From assembly GCA_900541055.1 (NCBI GenBank), contig UQHZ01000010.1, positions 1 through 64,000 of the forward strand: a stretch of 64,000 nt of DNA, read 5' to 3'. The position numbers and the translations under genes were made by a program. Position 1 is the first letter of the stretch. Each line of letters begins with the position of its first letter. Origin of the DNA: an uncultured Collinsella sp. (GTDB lineage: Bacteria; Actinomycetota; Coriobacteriia; Coriobacteriales; Coriobacteriaceae). The notes below the pieces were generated by a model. It was given only the letters and a program-made list of their open reading frames with translations, made no database searches and had not been told where the DNA came from. Below are positions 8,336 to 17,077 of this stretch, one piece after another.

Positions 8336-9145
8336 ATGTCTGATCTTATGGACAGCTTCCGCCTGGATGGCAAGGTCGCGCTCGTAACCGGCGCCACCTA
8401 TGGCATTGGCATGGCCATCGCCGAGGCGCTCGGAGAGGCCGGCGCCAAGATCGCCTTTAACGCACGTCACGCCGACAAGGTAGCCGAGGCCGAGAAGCAC
8501 TACCGCGAGCTGGGCTTTGAGGCTCATGGTTACGTGGCAGACGTCACCGACGAGGCCGTCGTCGCCGAGCTCATCGCCAAGATCGAGGCCGACTTTGGCA
8601 CCACGCCCGACATCCTGGTCAACAACGCCGGCGTCATCCAGCGTACCCCGATGCTCGACATGAGCGCCGAGGACTTCCGCCGCGTCGTCGATATTGACCT
8701 CAACGCACCGTTTATCGTGTCAAAGGCCTGCCTGCCTGGCATGATCGCCAAGGGCCACGGCAAGATCATCAACATCTGCTCGATGATGAGCGAGCTGGGT
8801 CGCGAGACCATCGCCGGCTATGCTGCCGCCAAGGGCGGACTCAAGATGCTCACCAAGAACATCTGCTCGGAGTTTGGCGAGGCCAATATCCAGTGCAACG
8901 GCATTGGGCCCGGCTACATCGCCACGCCGCAAACCGCACCGCTGCGCGAGACGCAGCCCGACGGCAGCCGCCACCCGTTTGACCAGTTCATCATTGCCAA
9001 GACGCCGGCCGCCCGTTGGGGCACGCCCGAGGACCTGAAGGGCCCCGCCGTGTTCCTGGCTTCCGACGCGTCGAACTTCGTCAACGGCCACATCCTCTAC
9101 GTCGACGGCGGCATCCTCGCATACATTGGAAAGCAGCCTCAATAA
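8336..9145 (+). CDS. SDR dehydrogenase, KduD/DhuD or gluconate 5-dehydrogenase type
   Basis: A 269-residue classical short-chain dehydrogenase: Rossmann TGATYGIG (18-25), NNAG (96-99), catalytic S149, Y162 and K166 (YAAAK), and C-terminal VNGHILYVDGG. The ATG at 8336 follows GAAAGGATCGCT; the longer in-frame start lacks a site. The family includes gluconate 5-dehydrogenase and the KduD/DhuD enzymes that convert 3-deoxy-D-glycero-2,5-hexodiulosonate to KDG with NAD(P)H. The next gene is an RpiB-like isomerase, as in the streptococcal dhuD-dhuI pair, and the promoter carries the pectin-regulon operator; both favour the KduD/DhuD role. Confidence 0.85.
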   Translation: MSDLMDSFRLDGKVALVTGATYGIGMAIAEALGEAGAKIAFNARHADKVAEAEKHYRELGFEAHGYVADVTDEAVVAELIAKIEADFGTTPDILVNNAGVIQRTPMLDMSAEDFRRVVDIDLNAPFIVSKACLPGMIAKGHGKIINICSMMSELGRETIAGYAAAKGGLKMLTKNICSEFGEANIQCNGIGPGYIATPQTAPLRETQPDGSRHPFDQFIIAKTPAARWGTPEDLKGPAVFLASDASNFVNGHILYVDGGILAYIGKQPQ

Positions 9146-9196
9146 GCGTCACCGCAACTGCCCACATCAGGTTTCATCCACTCGTTTTTCATTTGA

Positions 9197-9261
9197 GTTG
9201 CGGTGAGATAAGGATTGGTTTTGGCTTCTATCAGGCAAAACAGTCCGTATTTCACCGCAAG
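9197..9261. repeat. 65-bp palindromic repeat, copy A
   Basis: The ends TTGCGGTGAGATAAGGA and TCCGTATTTCACCGCAA pair over 17 bp with two mismatches; the loop ends in CAGGCAAAACAG. It lies between two genes of the same operon (SDR and RpiB-like isomerase). Copies of identical length occur at 12117 and 20526. Confidence 0.85.
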
Positions 9262-9285
9262 TTAGAAATAGAAAGGTAATTCGCA

Positions 9286-9927
9286 ATGAAGATCGCTCTG
9301 ATCAATGAGAACTCTCAGAACTCCAAGAACCCTATGATCGAGGCTGCCCTTAAGAAGGTTGTCGAGCCCATGGGGCACACCGTCTTTAACTATGGCATGT
9401 ATGCCGACGCCGATTCCAAGCCCCTCACCTACGTGCAGAACGGCATCCTTGCCGCCGTGCTGCTGAACTCCGGCGCTGCCGACTACGTCGTGACCGGCTG
9501 CGGCACCGGCGAGGGCGCCATGCTCGCCTGTAACTCCTTCCCCGGCGTGCTGTGCGGCCACGTTGCCGACCCGCTCGACGCCTACACCTTTGCCCAGGTC
9601 AACGATGGCAACGCCGTCGCCATGCCCTTCGCCCTCAAGAACGGCTGGGGCCAGGAGCTCAACCTTGAGTACACCTTCGAGAAGCTCTTTGGCTTTGGTT
9701 CGGGCAACGGCTATCCTGCCGAGCGCGTTGAGCCCGAGCAGCGCAACAAGAAGATCCTCGACGGCGTCCGCGCTGTGACTATGCGTCCGCTCGTCGACGT
9801 TCTGGGCGAGATCGATCAGGACCTGGTGAAGGGCGCACTTGCCGGCGAACACTTCCAGGAGTACTTCTTTGCCAACGCAACCGACGAGGCCATCATCGCC
9901 AAGGTCAAGGAGATCCTGGGCCTCTAA
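9286..9927 (+). CDS. RpiB/LacAB-family sugar-phosphate isomerase, DhuI-like
   Basis: A 213-residue protein with an RpiB-type N-terminal half: MKIALINENSQ, then DYVVTGCGTGEGAML with C72 where RpiB places its catalytic cysteine loop, and a C-terminal extension beyond the usual 145-150 residues. This long form matches DhuI of streptococci, an isomerase that turns 4-deoxy-L-threo-5-hexosulose uronate into the substrate of DhuD and so replaces KduI. The position directly after the SDR and the pectin-type operator support this. A pentose-phosphate isomerase role is the alternative. Confidence 0.8.
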   Translation: MKIALINENSQNSKNPMIEAALKKVVEPMGHTVFNYGMYADADSKPLTYVQNGILAAVLLNSGAADYVVTGCGTGEGAMLACNSFPGVLCGHVADPLDAYTFAQVNDGNAVAMPFALKNGWGQELNLEYTFEKLFGFGSGNGYPAERVEPEQRNKKILDGVRAVTMRPLVDVLGEIDQDLVKGALAGEHFQEYFFANATDEAIIAKVKEILGL

Positions 9928-9952
9928 TCGCACGACTCATTGCAGCTAACGC

Positions 9953-9993
9953 AAGCGGCGGTCGTCCCATGTACGGGACGACCGCCGCTTTTT
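9953..9993 (+). terminator. Intrinsic terminator of the SDR/isomerase operon
   Basis: A perfect 16-bp stem (9953-9968 with 9975-9990), 6-base loop and a short T run. Confidence 0.93.
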
Positions 9994-10047
9994 GCTATCT
10001 ACCGACTGACGCCGCGGGGATAGGCCTCACATGCACCAAGGGGTTAA

Positions 10048-11997
10048 CTAGAGCTCGCAAGCAACCTTGTAGCCATCGCCGATGGCGTCGCGGATGTTGC
10101 CGCACTTGTTGGCATCGCCCAACACGTGGGTGGTAACGCCGGCTGCAGCAAGGTCGTCGGCCAACTTGGTATTGGGACGATAGCCCATGGCAAGTACCAG
10201 CGTATCGGCATCGGCGATGGTGTGGATCTCGCCGTCCTTTTCGTAGCTGATGGCATCCTCGGTAATCTCGGTCACCTTGGCCTCGGTCAGCACGTGAACG
10301 CCCTTGGAGAGCATGCGCGTGATGAGCACCGCGCGACCGGCGCCGCCCTCGTTGGCGGCGAGCGTCTTGGTCATCTCGATGACGGTGACGTCGCGATTGG
10401 CCGGCGACAGATCGTTGACCAACGGGGCCAGGTAGTCGGCCGTCTCGCAACCGACGGTGCCGCCGCCCACGATGACAATCTTCTTGCCCGGGAAAGCCTT
10501 GCCGCCCAACAGGTCGTCAGCCGTCATGACCTGCTTAAATCCCTGCATGAAGGCCGGGGCGATGGGCTCGGCGCCATAGGCCAGGACGACCTCGTAGCCG
10601 GCGTAGTCACGCTGAATGTCCTCGGCAGTAAGCTCGGTGCCAAATACGCACTTCACGCCGACCTCGGCCAGGCGACGGCACTGATACTTGATCACGCGGG
10701 TGAGTTCCTGCTTTGCCGGCGGAACGGCCGCGATGCGCATCTCGCCGCCCGGCTCATCCTGCTTATCCACGAGCACCACGTTGTGGCCGCGCTTGGCAGC
10801 AATATAGGCTGCCTCCATGCCCGCAGGACCAGCGCCCACAACGAGCAAGTTCTTGGCCTCGGCAGCAGGTTCGTAGCCAGCCTCGTCGCGCTCCACGTCC
10901 GGGTTGACGGTGCAGGAGATGCGCTTGCCGAACATAATGCCGTTCAGGCAGCGCAGGCAGCCGATGCAGGGGCGGATGTCGTCGGCGTTGCCGGCAGCGG
11001 CCTTGTTGCAGAACTCGGCATCGCACAGATTGGCGCGGCCCATCATGCAGATGTCGGCAGCGCCGTCCTCGATCAGCTCCTCGGCGATCCAGGCCTCGTT
11101 GATGCGGCCGACGGTGGCGACGGGAATGTTGACGTGCTTCTTAATCTCGCGCGAGCAGGCGGCGTGCGAGGCCTGCTGGGTACCGGCGGCGGGAATCGCG
11201 GAGCCGCGCTTGATGGTGGTGCCGCCCGACACATGAATCATGTCGACGCCGGCCTTCTCCAGGCGACGCGAGACGTAGATCATGTCGTTGAGGGTCAGAC
11301 CGCCATCGGTGTACTCATCGCCCGAGATGCGGACGTCGATGATAAAGTCCTTGCCGCAGCGCCCGCGAATCTCGGCGATGACCTCGAGCAAAAAGCGCAT
11401 GCGGGCGTCGAGCGAGCCGCCGTACTCATCGGTACGCTTGTTATAGAGCGGGGTCAAGAAACCGCCGAGCATGCCGTGGGCGTGCGCCGCATGGACCTCG
11501 ACGCCATCGACACCGGCCTTCTGCATACGCACGGCAGCGTCGCCAAACTGATGCGTGAGCTCGTGAATCTCGTCGACCGTGATAGGACGCGGTGCCTCGC
11601 GGGCATAGGACGGGCCCACAAAGGACGGAGCGATCAGGCGCGGCGTGCCCGGAATGTTAAAGGCCATGTAGGCGGGGTGGAAGAGCTGCGGCATAATCTT
11701 GCAGCCGTACTCGTGGACGGCCGCGGCGAGCTTTTCCCAGCCGGGGATAAACGTGTCGTCGTAGCAGCACATGTCACCCGGCAGATAGGTATAGGTGGGC
11801 TCGACCGTCACGACCTCGGTGATGATCAGGCCCACGCCGCCCTTGGCGCGAGCACGGTAGTGGTCGACCAGATCGTCGGTCACATAGCCATGATCGGCCA
11901 GGTTGGTAGACACCGGCGGCATAAAGACGCGGTTCTTGACCTCGGTCGTACCGACCTTGATCGGGCTAAAGAGCATCGGGTAGGCGGAGGACTCCAT
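10048..11997 (-). CDS. NADH:flavin oxidoreductase, 2,4-dienoyl-CoA/enoate reductase type
   Basis: A 649-residue three-domain enzyme. Residues about 5-340 form an old-yellow-enzyme TIM barrel for FMN (HAAHAHGMLGGFLTPLYNKRTDEYGGS). Cys344, 347, 350 and 362 (CIGCLRC...C) bind a 4Fe-4S cluster. The C-terminal part carries the FAD motif VVGAGPAGMEAA (about 386-397) and an NAD(P) fold VIVGGGTVGCETADY. Relatives reduce activated C=C bonds of dienoyl-CoAs, bile-acid intermediates or plant phenolics. The start at 11997 follows AAAGGAA. It stands alone, so the substrate cannot be inferred from neighbours. Confidence 0.9.
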   Translation of the reverse strand: MESSAYPMLFSPIKVGTTEVKNRVFMPPVSTNLADHGYVTDDLVDHYRARAKGGVGLIITEVVTVEPTYTYLPGDMCCYDDTFIPGWEKLAAAVHEYGCKIMPQLFHPAYMAFNIPGTPRLIAPSFVGPSYAREAPRPITVDEIHELTHQFGDAAVRMQKAGVDGVEVHAAHAHGMLGGFLTPLYNKRTDEYGGSLDARMRFLLEVIAEIRGRCGKDFIIDVRISGDEYTDGGLTLNDMIYVSRRLEKAGVDMIHVSGGTTIKRGSAIPAAGTQQASHAACSREIKKHVNIPVATVGRINEAWIAEELIEDGAADICMMGRANLCDAEFCNKAAAGNADDIRPCIGCLRCLNGIMFGKRISCTVNPDVERDEAGYEPAAEAKNLLVVGAGPAGMEAAYIAAKRGHNVVLVDKQDEPGGEMRIAAVPPAKQELTRVIKYQCRRLAEVGVKCVFGTELTAEDIQRDYAGYEVVLAYGAEPIAPAFMQGFKQVMTADDLLGGKAFPGKKIVIVGGGTVGCETADYLAPLVNDLSPANRDVTVIEMTKTLAANEGGAGRAVLITRMLSKGVHVLTEAKVTEITEDAISYEKDGEIHTIADADTLVLAMGYRPNTKLADDLAAAGVTTHVLGDANKCGNIRDAIGDGYKVACEL

Positions 11998-12116
11998 ACA
12001 GGGTTCCTTTCGTTTGAGCCGCTGGGCGGCAGTTGCTAACGTACCTATCGTATCAGTATCCGCCGCATTCGCACTCGCTCGCACTCCCCACCTTCAATCC
12101 CGACCCTCACAAAAAA

Positions 12117-12181
12117 GTTGCGGTGGAATATGGAGTAGATGAGGCTTTTGACAGGCAAAGCAGTCCGTATTCCACCGCAAC
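12117..12181. repeat. 65-bp palindromic repeat, copy B
   Basis: The ends TTGCGGTGGAATATGGA and TCCGTATTCCACCGCAA pair over 17 bp; preceded by an A run and followed by CTGATGG, as in copy C. It lies between the start of the flavin oxidoreductase gene and the end of kdpC. Confidence 0.88.
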
Positions 12182-12245
12182 TGATGGGCGGGGTGGAATT
12201 GAGGGCCCAGATAGTCAGTTATGCCCTCATCCGCCACTCCCTCAC

Positions 12246-12836
12246 CTACAGCGCGCCGTCCAGCATAAGGTTCACCTTGAGCACATTGACCGTGGGCTCG
12301 CCGAACACGCCGAGGAAACGTCCCTTGGTGCACGCGGCGATGATGTCGCGCACCTCGTCCTCACTTTTGCCCGTGGCCTTGGCAAGGCGCGGGACCTGGT
12401 ACTCGGCGGCATCCGGAGAGATCTCCGGGTCGAGGCCGGACCCCGAACACGTCACCAGGTCGACGGGCACAGCGTCCATATCGGCATCGGGGTTGGCGGC
12501 GCGGATCTTCTTCGCGCGCGCATCTATCAGCTGCCGATACTCCTCACTCGCCGGGGACAGGTTGGACGGGGCACCATACGCCATGAGCTCGCCGTCTTCG
12601 CCTTCGACGATTGACACGTTCTGGATACGACCCCACATGTGGGCTTCGTCATCGAAGTTCTGGCCGATGAGCTCGGAACCCACAACCTTGCCGTCAACCG
12701 TAATGAGCGATCCGTTCGCCTGGTACGGAAACGCAACCTGGGCGATGCCGGTCACGACGAGCGTATAGCCCAGGCCGCAGACAACGGTAAACAGCGCGAA
12801 CACGCCCAGTGCGCGCGATGCAACACCTTTGAACAT
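12246..12836 (-). CDS. kdpC: Potassium-transporting ATPase subunit C
   Basis: A 196-residue KdpC with one N-terminal membrane helix (ALGVFALFTVVCGLGYTLVVTG) followed by a soluble domain containing GSELIGQNF and VTCSGSGLDPEISP, conserved in the family. It stabilises the KdpFABC complex and increases K+ affinity. GGAGG precedes the ATG at 12836, 12 bp after the kdpB stop. It is the last gene of the operon; copy B of the 65-bp repeat follows. Confidence 0.97.
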   Translation of the reverse strand: MFKGVASRALGVFALFTVVCGLGYTLVVTGIAQVAFPYQANGSLITVDGKVVGSELIGQNFDDEAHMWGRIQNVSIVEGEDGELMAYGAPSNLSPASEEYRQLIDARAKKIRAANPDADMDAVPVDLVTCSGSGLDPEISPDAAEYQVPRLAKATGKSEDEVRDIIAACTKGRFLGVFGEPTVNVLKVNLMLDGAL

Positions 12837-12848
12837 ACAAACCTCCAC

Positions 12849-14903
12849 TTACATAATGCCGCAGAACGCGAGCAGCATGTCGATGAGCTTGATGAATACG
12901 AACGGGGCAACGATGCCGCCCAGACCCCACACGAGCAGGTTGTGGATCAGCAGCTGTCCGGACGGCACCTCGCGGTACTTAACGCCCTTCAGCGCGGCCG
13001 GGATCAGCGCGACGATAACGAGCGCGTTATAGATGATGGCCGAAAGAACCGCGGACAGCGGGCTTGCCAGACCGAGGATGTTGAGGGCGCCCAGTCCCGG
13101 ATAAATCGGAGAGAACAGCGCCGGGATGATAGCGAAGTACTTCGCCATGTCGTTGGCCACCGAGAAGGTCGTGAGCGAACCGCGGGTCATGAGCAGCTGC
13201 TTGCCGATACGCACAACCTCGATGAGCTTGGTGGGGCTGGAGTCGAGGTCGACCATGTTGCCGGCCTCCTTGGCAGCCTGGGTGCCCGTGTTCATGGCCA
13301 CGGCGACATCCGCCTGCGCCAGCGCTGGCGCGTCGTTGGTGCCGTCGCCGGTCATCGCGACCAGATGGCCCTCATGCTGGAACGCGCGGATCTTATCGAG
13401 CTTGCCCTCGGGCGTCGCTTCGGCCAGGAAGTCATCCACACCGGCCTCGGCGGCGATGGCGGCGGCCGTCAGCGGATTATCACCCGTCACCATGATGGTC
13501 TTGATACCCATGCGGCGCAGATCGGCGAACTTTTCCTTCACGCCGGACTTGATGATGTCCTTAAGGTAGACGACACCCAGCACGCGGCAGTTCTTGGTCA
13601 CGACCAGCGGGGTGCCGCCGGCCTTGGCGATGTGCTCGACGACCTCGTCGCACTCCTGGGAGAACACGCCGCCGGCTGCCTCCACATAAGTGCGCACGGA
13701 ATCGGCAGCGCCCTTGCGGATCTCATTGCCCTCGTAGTTCACGCCGGACATACGCGTTGCCGCGGTGAACGGGATGAATTCCATACCCTTATCCTCGAGC
13801 GTGCGACCGCGCAGACCGAACTGCTCCTTGGCGAGCACGACGATGGAACGACCCTCGGGGGTCTCGTCGGCCAGCGAGGAAAGCTGGGCGGCATCGGCCA
13901 GCTCCGCGGGATCGACGCCGTCGACCGGGATGAACTCGGCGGCTTGACGGTTACCCAGGGTGATGGTGCCGGTCTTGTCGAGCATGAGGATGTCGACGTC
14001 GCCGGCGGCCTCGATGGCGCGGCCGGACATGGCCAGCACGTTGGCCTCGTTCAGACGGCTCATGCCGGCGATGCCGATGGCGGAAAGAAGGGCGCCGATA
14101 GTAGTGGGAGCCAGGCACACGAGCAGCGCCACGAGCGTGGTCACGGCCGTGGGGTTGTCCATGTCGTTAAGACCGACCGAGAAGCAGGAGTAACAATACA
14201 GGGCCAGCGTGACCAGGATAAAGACGATGGAGAGGGCCACCAGGAAGATCTCCAGAGCGATCTCGTTAGGGGTCTTCTTGCGCGCGGCACCCTCGACCAT
14301 CGCGATCATCTTGTCCAGGAAGCTCTGGCCGGGCTCACTGGAGATCTTGACGATGATCCAGTCGGACAGCACCGTGGTACCGCCGGTAACGGCAGAGCGG
14401 TCGCCGCCGGCCTCGCGGACCACGGGGGCGGACTCGCCGGTGATGGCGGACTCGTCAACGGAAGCAGCGCCCTCGATGACGTCGCCGTCGCCGGGAATCT
14501 GCTCGCCGGCGCGTACGATCACCAGGTCGCCGCGCGTGAGCTCGGTGCCGGGAACGACGGTGAAGTGCTCCTTGTCCTCAACGGACTCGATGCGATGGGC
14601 CTCGACATCCTTCTTGGCCGCACGCAGGGAATCGGCCTGGGCTTTACCGCGGCCCTCGGCAAGCGCCTCGGCGAAGTTCGAGAACAGGTCGGTAAGCCAC
14701 AGGATGACCGCGATGGCGACCACATAGTAGGTGGGCACACCCGCGTCCTGCACACCGAAAATGGAAGCGACGGCCAGGACGGAGGTCATGACGGCGGAAA
14801 GCCACACCAGGAACATGACCGGGTTTTGAATCTGGACGCGAGGATCCAGCTTGGCAAACGAGTCGCGGACCGCGCGGCCCATCATGTCTTTTTGCATAGT
14901 CAT
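12849..14903 (-). CDS. kdpB: Potassium-transporting P-type ATPase subunit B
   Basis: A 684-residue P-type ATPase (E. coli form: 682). TGES is at 155-158, the phosphorylation motif DKTGT begins with D309, and [21 protein letters not shown] forms the hinge. The CAPTTIG stretch lies in the membrane domain. KdpB hydrolyses ATP to drive K+ uptake through KdpA. The ATG at 14903 is chosen because GGAGG lies 10 bases upstream; a second ATG two codons later is too far. The start overlaps no gene and kdpA ends 16 bp before it. Confidence 0.98.
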   Translation of the reverse strand: MTMQKDMMGRAVRDSFAKLDPRVQIQNPVMFLVWLSAVMTSVLAVASIFGVQDAGVPTYYVVAIAVILWLTDLFSNFAEALAEGRGKAQADSLRAAKKDVEAHRIESVEDKEHFTVVPGTELTRGDLVIVRAGEQIPGDGDVIEGAASVDESAITGESAPVVREAGGDRSAVTGGTTVLSDWIIVKISSEPGQSFLDKMIAMVEGAARKKTPNEIALEIFLVALSIVFILVTLALYCYSCFSVGLNDMDNPTAVTTLVALLVCLAPTTIGALLSAIGIAGMSRLNEANVLAMSGRAIEAAGDVDILMLDKTGTITLGNRQAAEFIPVDGVDPAELADAAQLSSLADETPEGRSIVVLAKEQFGLRGRTLEDKGMEFIPFTAATRMSGVNYEGNEIRKGAADSVRTYVEAAGGVFSQECDEVVEHIAKAGGTPLVVTKNCRVLGVVYLKDIIKSGVKEKFADLRRMGIKTIMVTGDNPLTAAAIAAEAGVDDFLAEATPEGKLDKIRAFQHEGHLVAMTGDGTNDAPALAQADVAVAMNTGTQAAKEAGNMVDLDSSPTKLIEVVRIGKQLLMTRGSLTTFSVANDMAKYFAIIPALFSPIYPGLGALNILGLASPLSAVLSAIIYNALVIVALIPAALKGVKYREVPSGQLLIHNLLVWGLGGIVAPFVFIKLIDMLLAFCGIM

Positions 14904-14919
14904 AAATCTGCGCCCTCCT

Positions 14920-16743
14920 TTACGCAATCATCTGGAAGAACTCGGCAACGGGGCCAAGCGCCAGGGCCGGGAAGAAGCTCAGGGCACCGATCAGCAGAAC
15001 GATGAACACGAGCAGGAATACGAACATGCCGTTGGTGGTAGACAGGGTACCGGCGCTCTCGGCGACCTTGCCCTTCTTGGCCAGCGAGCCGGCGATAGCC
15101 AGCGTACCGATGATAGGCATGAAGCGGGCGAACAGCATCTCGAGGCCGAGCATGACGTTGATCCAGGGAATGTTGCAGTTCATGCCTGCAAACGCCGAGC
15201 CGTTGTTGCCGCCGCATGAGGTGAAGGCATACAGCGCCTCGGAAAAGCCGTGCGCGCCACCATTGTTGAGCTGATCGGCAAGACCGGGCACCATGCAGGC
15301 GATGGCCGAGCACACCAGAATGGCAAACGGAGTTGCCAAGCACAGGACAACTGCCCAGCGCATCTCGCCCGGCTCGATCTTCTTGCCCAGGAACTCAGGC
15401 GTGCGTCCGACCATGAGGCCGGCGATGAACACTGTGAGGATGGCGAAGCCGATCATGCCGTACAGGCCGCAGCCCACGCCGCCGAAGACGACCTCGCCCA
15501 GAGCAATCTGGAGCATCTGGACAAAACCGCCCAGCGGGGTGTAGGAGTCGTGCATGGAGTTAACCGAGCCGTTGGAAGCAGCCGTCGTGAAAGCGGACCA
15601 GGTAGAAGAGGAGGCGATACCGAAACGGCTCTCCTTGCCCTCCATGTTGCCGCCGGCCTGGCCGTCGGTCATCTCGATATTGACCGCTCCGCCATCGGCC
15701 AGCTGCGGGGTGCCCGCATGCTCGTTGACGGCGATGATGCCGGTGAAGATCACCAGCAGGATGAACATGGCGGCAAAGATGGCCTTGCCCTGCTTGGTGT
15801 TCTTGACGCCGATACCGAAGGCGAAGCAACAGGCGGCCGGGATCAGCAGCAGGCTGGTCATCTCGATGATGTTGGTGAAGGCACTGGGGTTCTCATACGG
15901 ATGGGCGGAGTTCACGCCGAAGAAGCCGCCGCCGTTGGTGCCGGACTGCTTGATGGCGACCTGAGGAGCCGCGGGACCCTGGGGCAGGAACTGCTCGGTG
16001 ACCACGCGCGCGCCCTCGACAACCTTGCCGTCGACCTTGACCGTGTCGCCCTCAATCTGGGCGCCGTCGATGACGCTCCAGCCGCCGTCTGCATTAGGCT
16101 GAACAGCGACGGGTTCTACGAGCTCAGCCTTCTGAGCCGGCTGGAAGTTGGAGATGACGCCACCGGCAGCCAGGCAGATGCCGAACACGAGGTTCAGCGG
16201 GATGAGCACATACAGGACGGTGCGGGTGAGGTCGACCCAGAAGGAACCCAGACCCTGCTCCTTGACCTGACGGAAGCCGCGGATCAGCGCAAACATGACC
16301 GCGATACCGGTGCCAGCGGAAACGAAGTTCTGCACAGTGAGACCCATGAACTGCACAAGGTAGGACAGGGTGGTCTCACCGGAGTAGGACTGCCAGTTGG
16401 TGTTGGTTATGAAGGAAGCAGCCGTATTGAACGACAGGTCCCATGACACACCCGGCAGGTGCTGGGGATTGCCTGGCAAGAAGGGCTGAAGCGCCTGGAG
16501 TGCCACAAGAGTCACGAGGCCGATCCCCGAAAAGACCAGCACGCTCGCCAGATAGCGCCTACACCCCATCTGTTCTGCCGCGTCGATGCGAAGCAGACGA
16601 TAGACGCCACGCTCCACAGGAGCAATCACAGGCGACAGGAACGTATGCTCACCATCCATGATATGGGCTATGAACCGACCGAGCGGAACGGCCAGGACGA
16701 CGAGCACGGCAAAGTACAAGATGTACTGAATCGCAGCGTCCAT
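14920..16743 (-). CDS. kdpA: Potassium-transporting ATPase subunit A
   Basis: A 607-residue, roughly ten-helix channel-like subunit that holds the K+ selectivity filter. Family motifs are visible: [38 protein letters not shown] and [14 protein letters not shown], which contribute filter glycines. It imports K+ in the KdpFABC complex. It starts 3 bp after the kdpF stop with a GGAG ribosome site inside the kdpF end. Somewhat longer than E. coli KdpA (557), mainly from an extracellular insertion around residues 205-260. Confidence 0.98.
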   Translation of the reverse strand: MDAAIQYILYFAVLVVLAVPLGRFIAHIMDGEHTFLSPVIAPVERGVYRLLRIDAAEQMGCRRYLASVLVFSGIGLVTLVALQALQPFLPGNPQHLPGVSWDLSFNTAASFITNTNWQSYSGETTLSYLVQFMGLTVQNFVSAGTGIAVMFALIRGFRQVKEQGLGSFWVDLTRTVLYVLIPLNLVFGICLAAGGVISNFQPAQKAELVEPVAVQPNADGGWSVIDGAQIEGDTVKVDGKVVEGARVVTEQFLPQGPAAPQVAIKQSGTNGGGFFGVNSAHPYENPSAFTNIIEMTSLLLIPAACCFAFGIGVKNTKQGKAIFAAMFILLVIFTGIIAVNEHAGTPQLADGGAVNIEMTDGQAGGNMEGKESRFGIASSSTWSAFTTAASNGSVNSMHDSYTPLGGFVQMLQIALGEVVFGGVGCGLYGMIGFAILTVFIAGLMVGRTPEFLGKKIEPGEMRWAVVLCLATPFAILVCSAIACMVPGLADQLNNGGAHGFSEALYAFTSCGGNNGSAFAGMNCNIPWINVMLGLEMLFARFMPIIGTLAIAGSLAKKGKVAESAGTLSTTNGMFVFLLVFIVLLIGALSFFPALALGPVAEFFQMIA

Positions 16744-16746
16744 AGT

Positions 16747-16833
16747 TTACGAATCACTCCTCATCAGAATGTAGATGTAATAGATAAGAAGTCCAATGCA
16801 GACGACTCCGATGATGGGAATGAGGATGTCCAT
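16747..16833 (-). CDS. kdpF: KdpF, 28-residue accessory peptide of the Kdp ATPase
   Basis: Reading the minus strand from the ATG at 16833 gives a 28-residue single-helix peptide starting MDILIPIIGVVC and ending ILMRSDS. E. coli KdpF is 29 residues and has the same form: one hydrophobic helix with a short charged tail. AAAGGGG lies 6 bases before the ATG, and kdpA starts 3 bp after its stop, the standard F-A-B-C order. It is easily missed by gene finders because of its length. Confidence 0.9.
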   Translation of the reverse strand: MDILIPIIGVVCIGLLIYYIYILMRSDS

Positions 16834-16856
16834 TTACCGCCCCTTTCACACGCGGT

Positions 16857-16889
16857 CCGATGTCTCGGACGCCTGCCCTCGCAAGCGTC
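16857..16889 (-). promoter_or_regulatory. Two hairpins in the kdpFABC leader
   Basis: On the minus strand, a 9-bp stem with a GAGG tetraloop (16868-16889) is followed by a 4-bp CCGA/TCGG hairpin (16857-16868), 24 bp before kdpF. No T run follows, so it is not an intrinsic terminator. It could affect translation or RNA stability. I do not recognise a riboswitch. The KdpE operator should lie in the remaining 16890-17077 gap, but I cannot place it. Confidence 0.4.
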
Positions 16890-17077
16890 TGGGGACAGTA
16901 AACGCTTCTAGGGATTAAAGAGGCGTGAGGGCCGGGGCTCACGTCCTTAAGATGCCGTAAAGATGCAGGTAGAAAGTACTATTGCAGCTGCAGTGCGCCT
17001 ATACTCGACCTCGCGAGCATACAGCGGCGTCCTCACCGCGTATGCACGCATGGACAACGCTTCAGAAAGGCTACGCT

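Noticed and set aside
10126..12039. 637-residue plus-strand frame opposite the flavin oxidoreductase
   Set aside because: An antisense shadow of a three-domain enzyme with intact cofactor motifs.
12639..15005. 788-residue plus-strand frame opposite kdpB and kdpC
   Set aside because: Antisense to conserved Kdp genes; highly biased composition and no domain.
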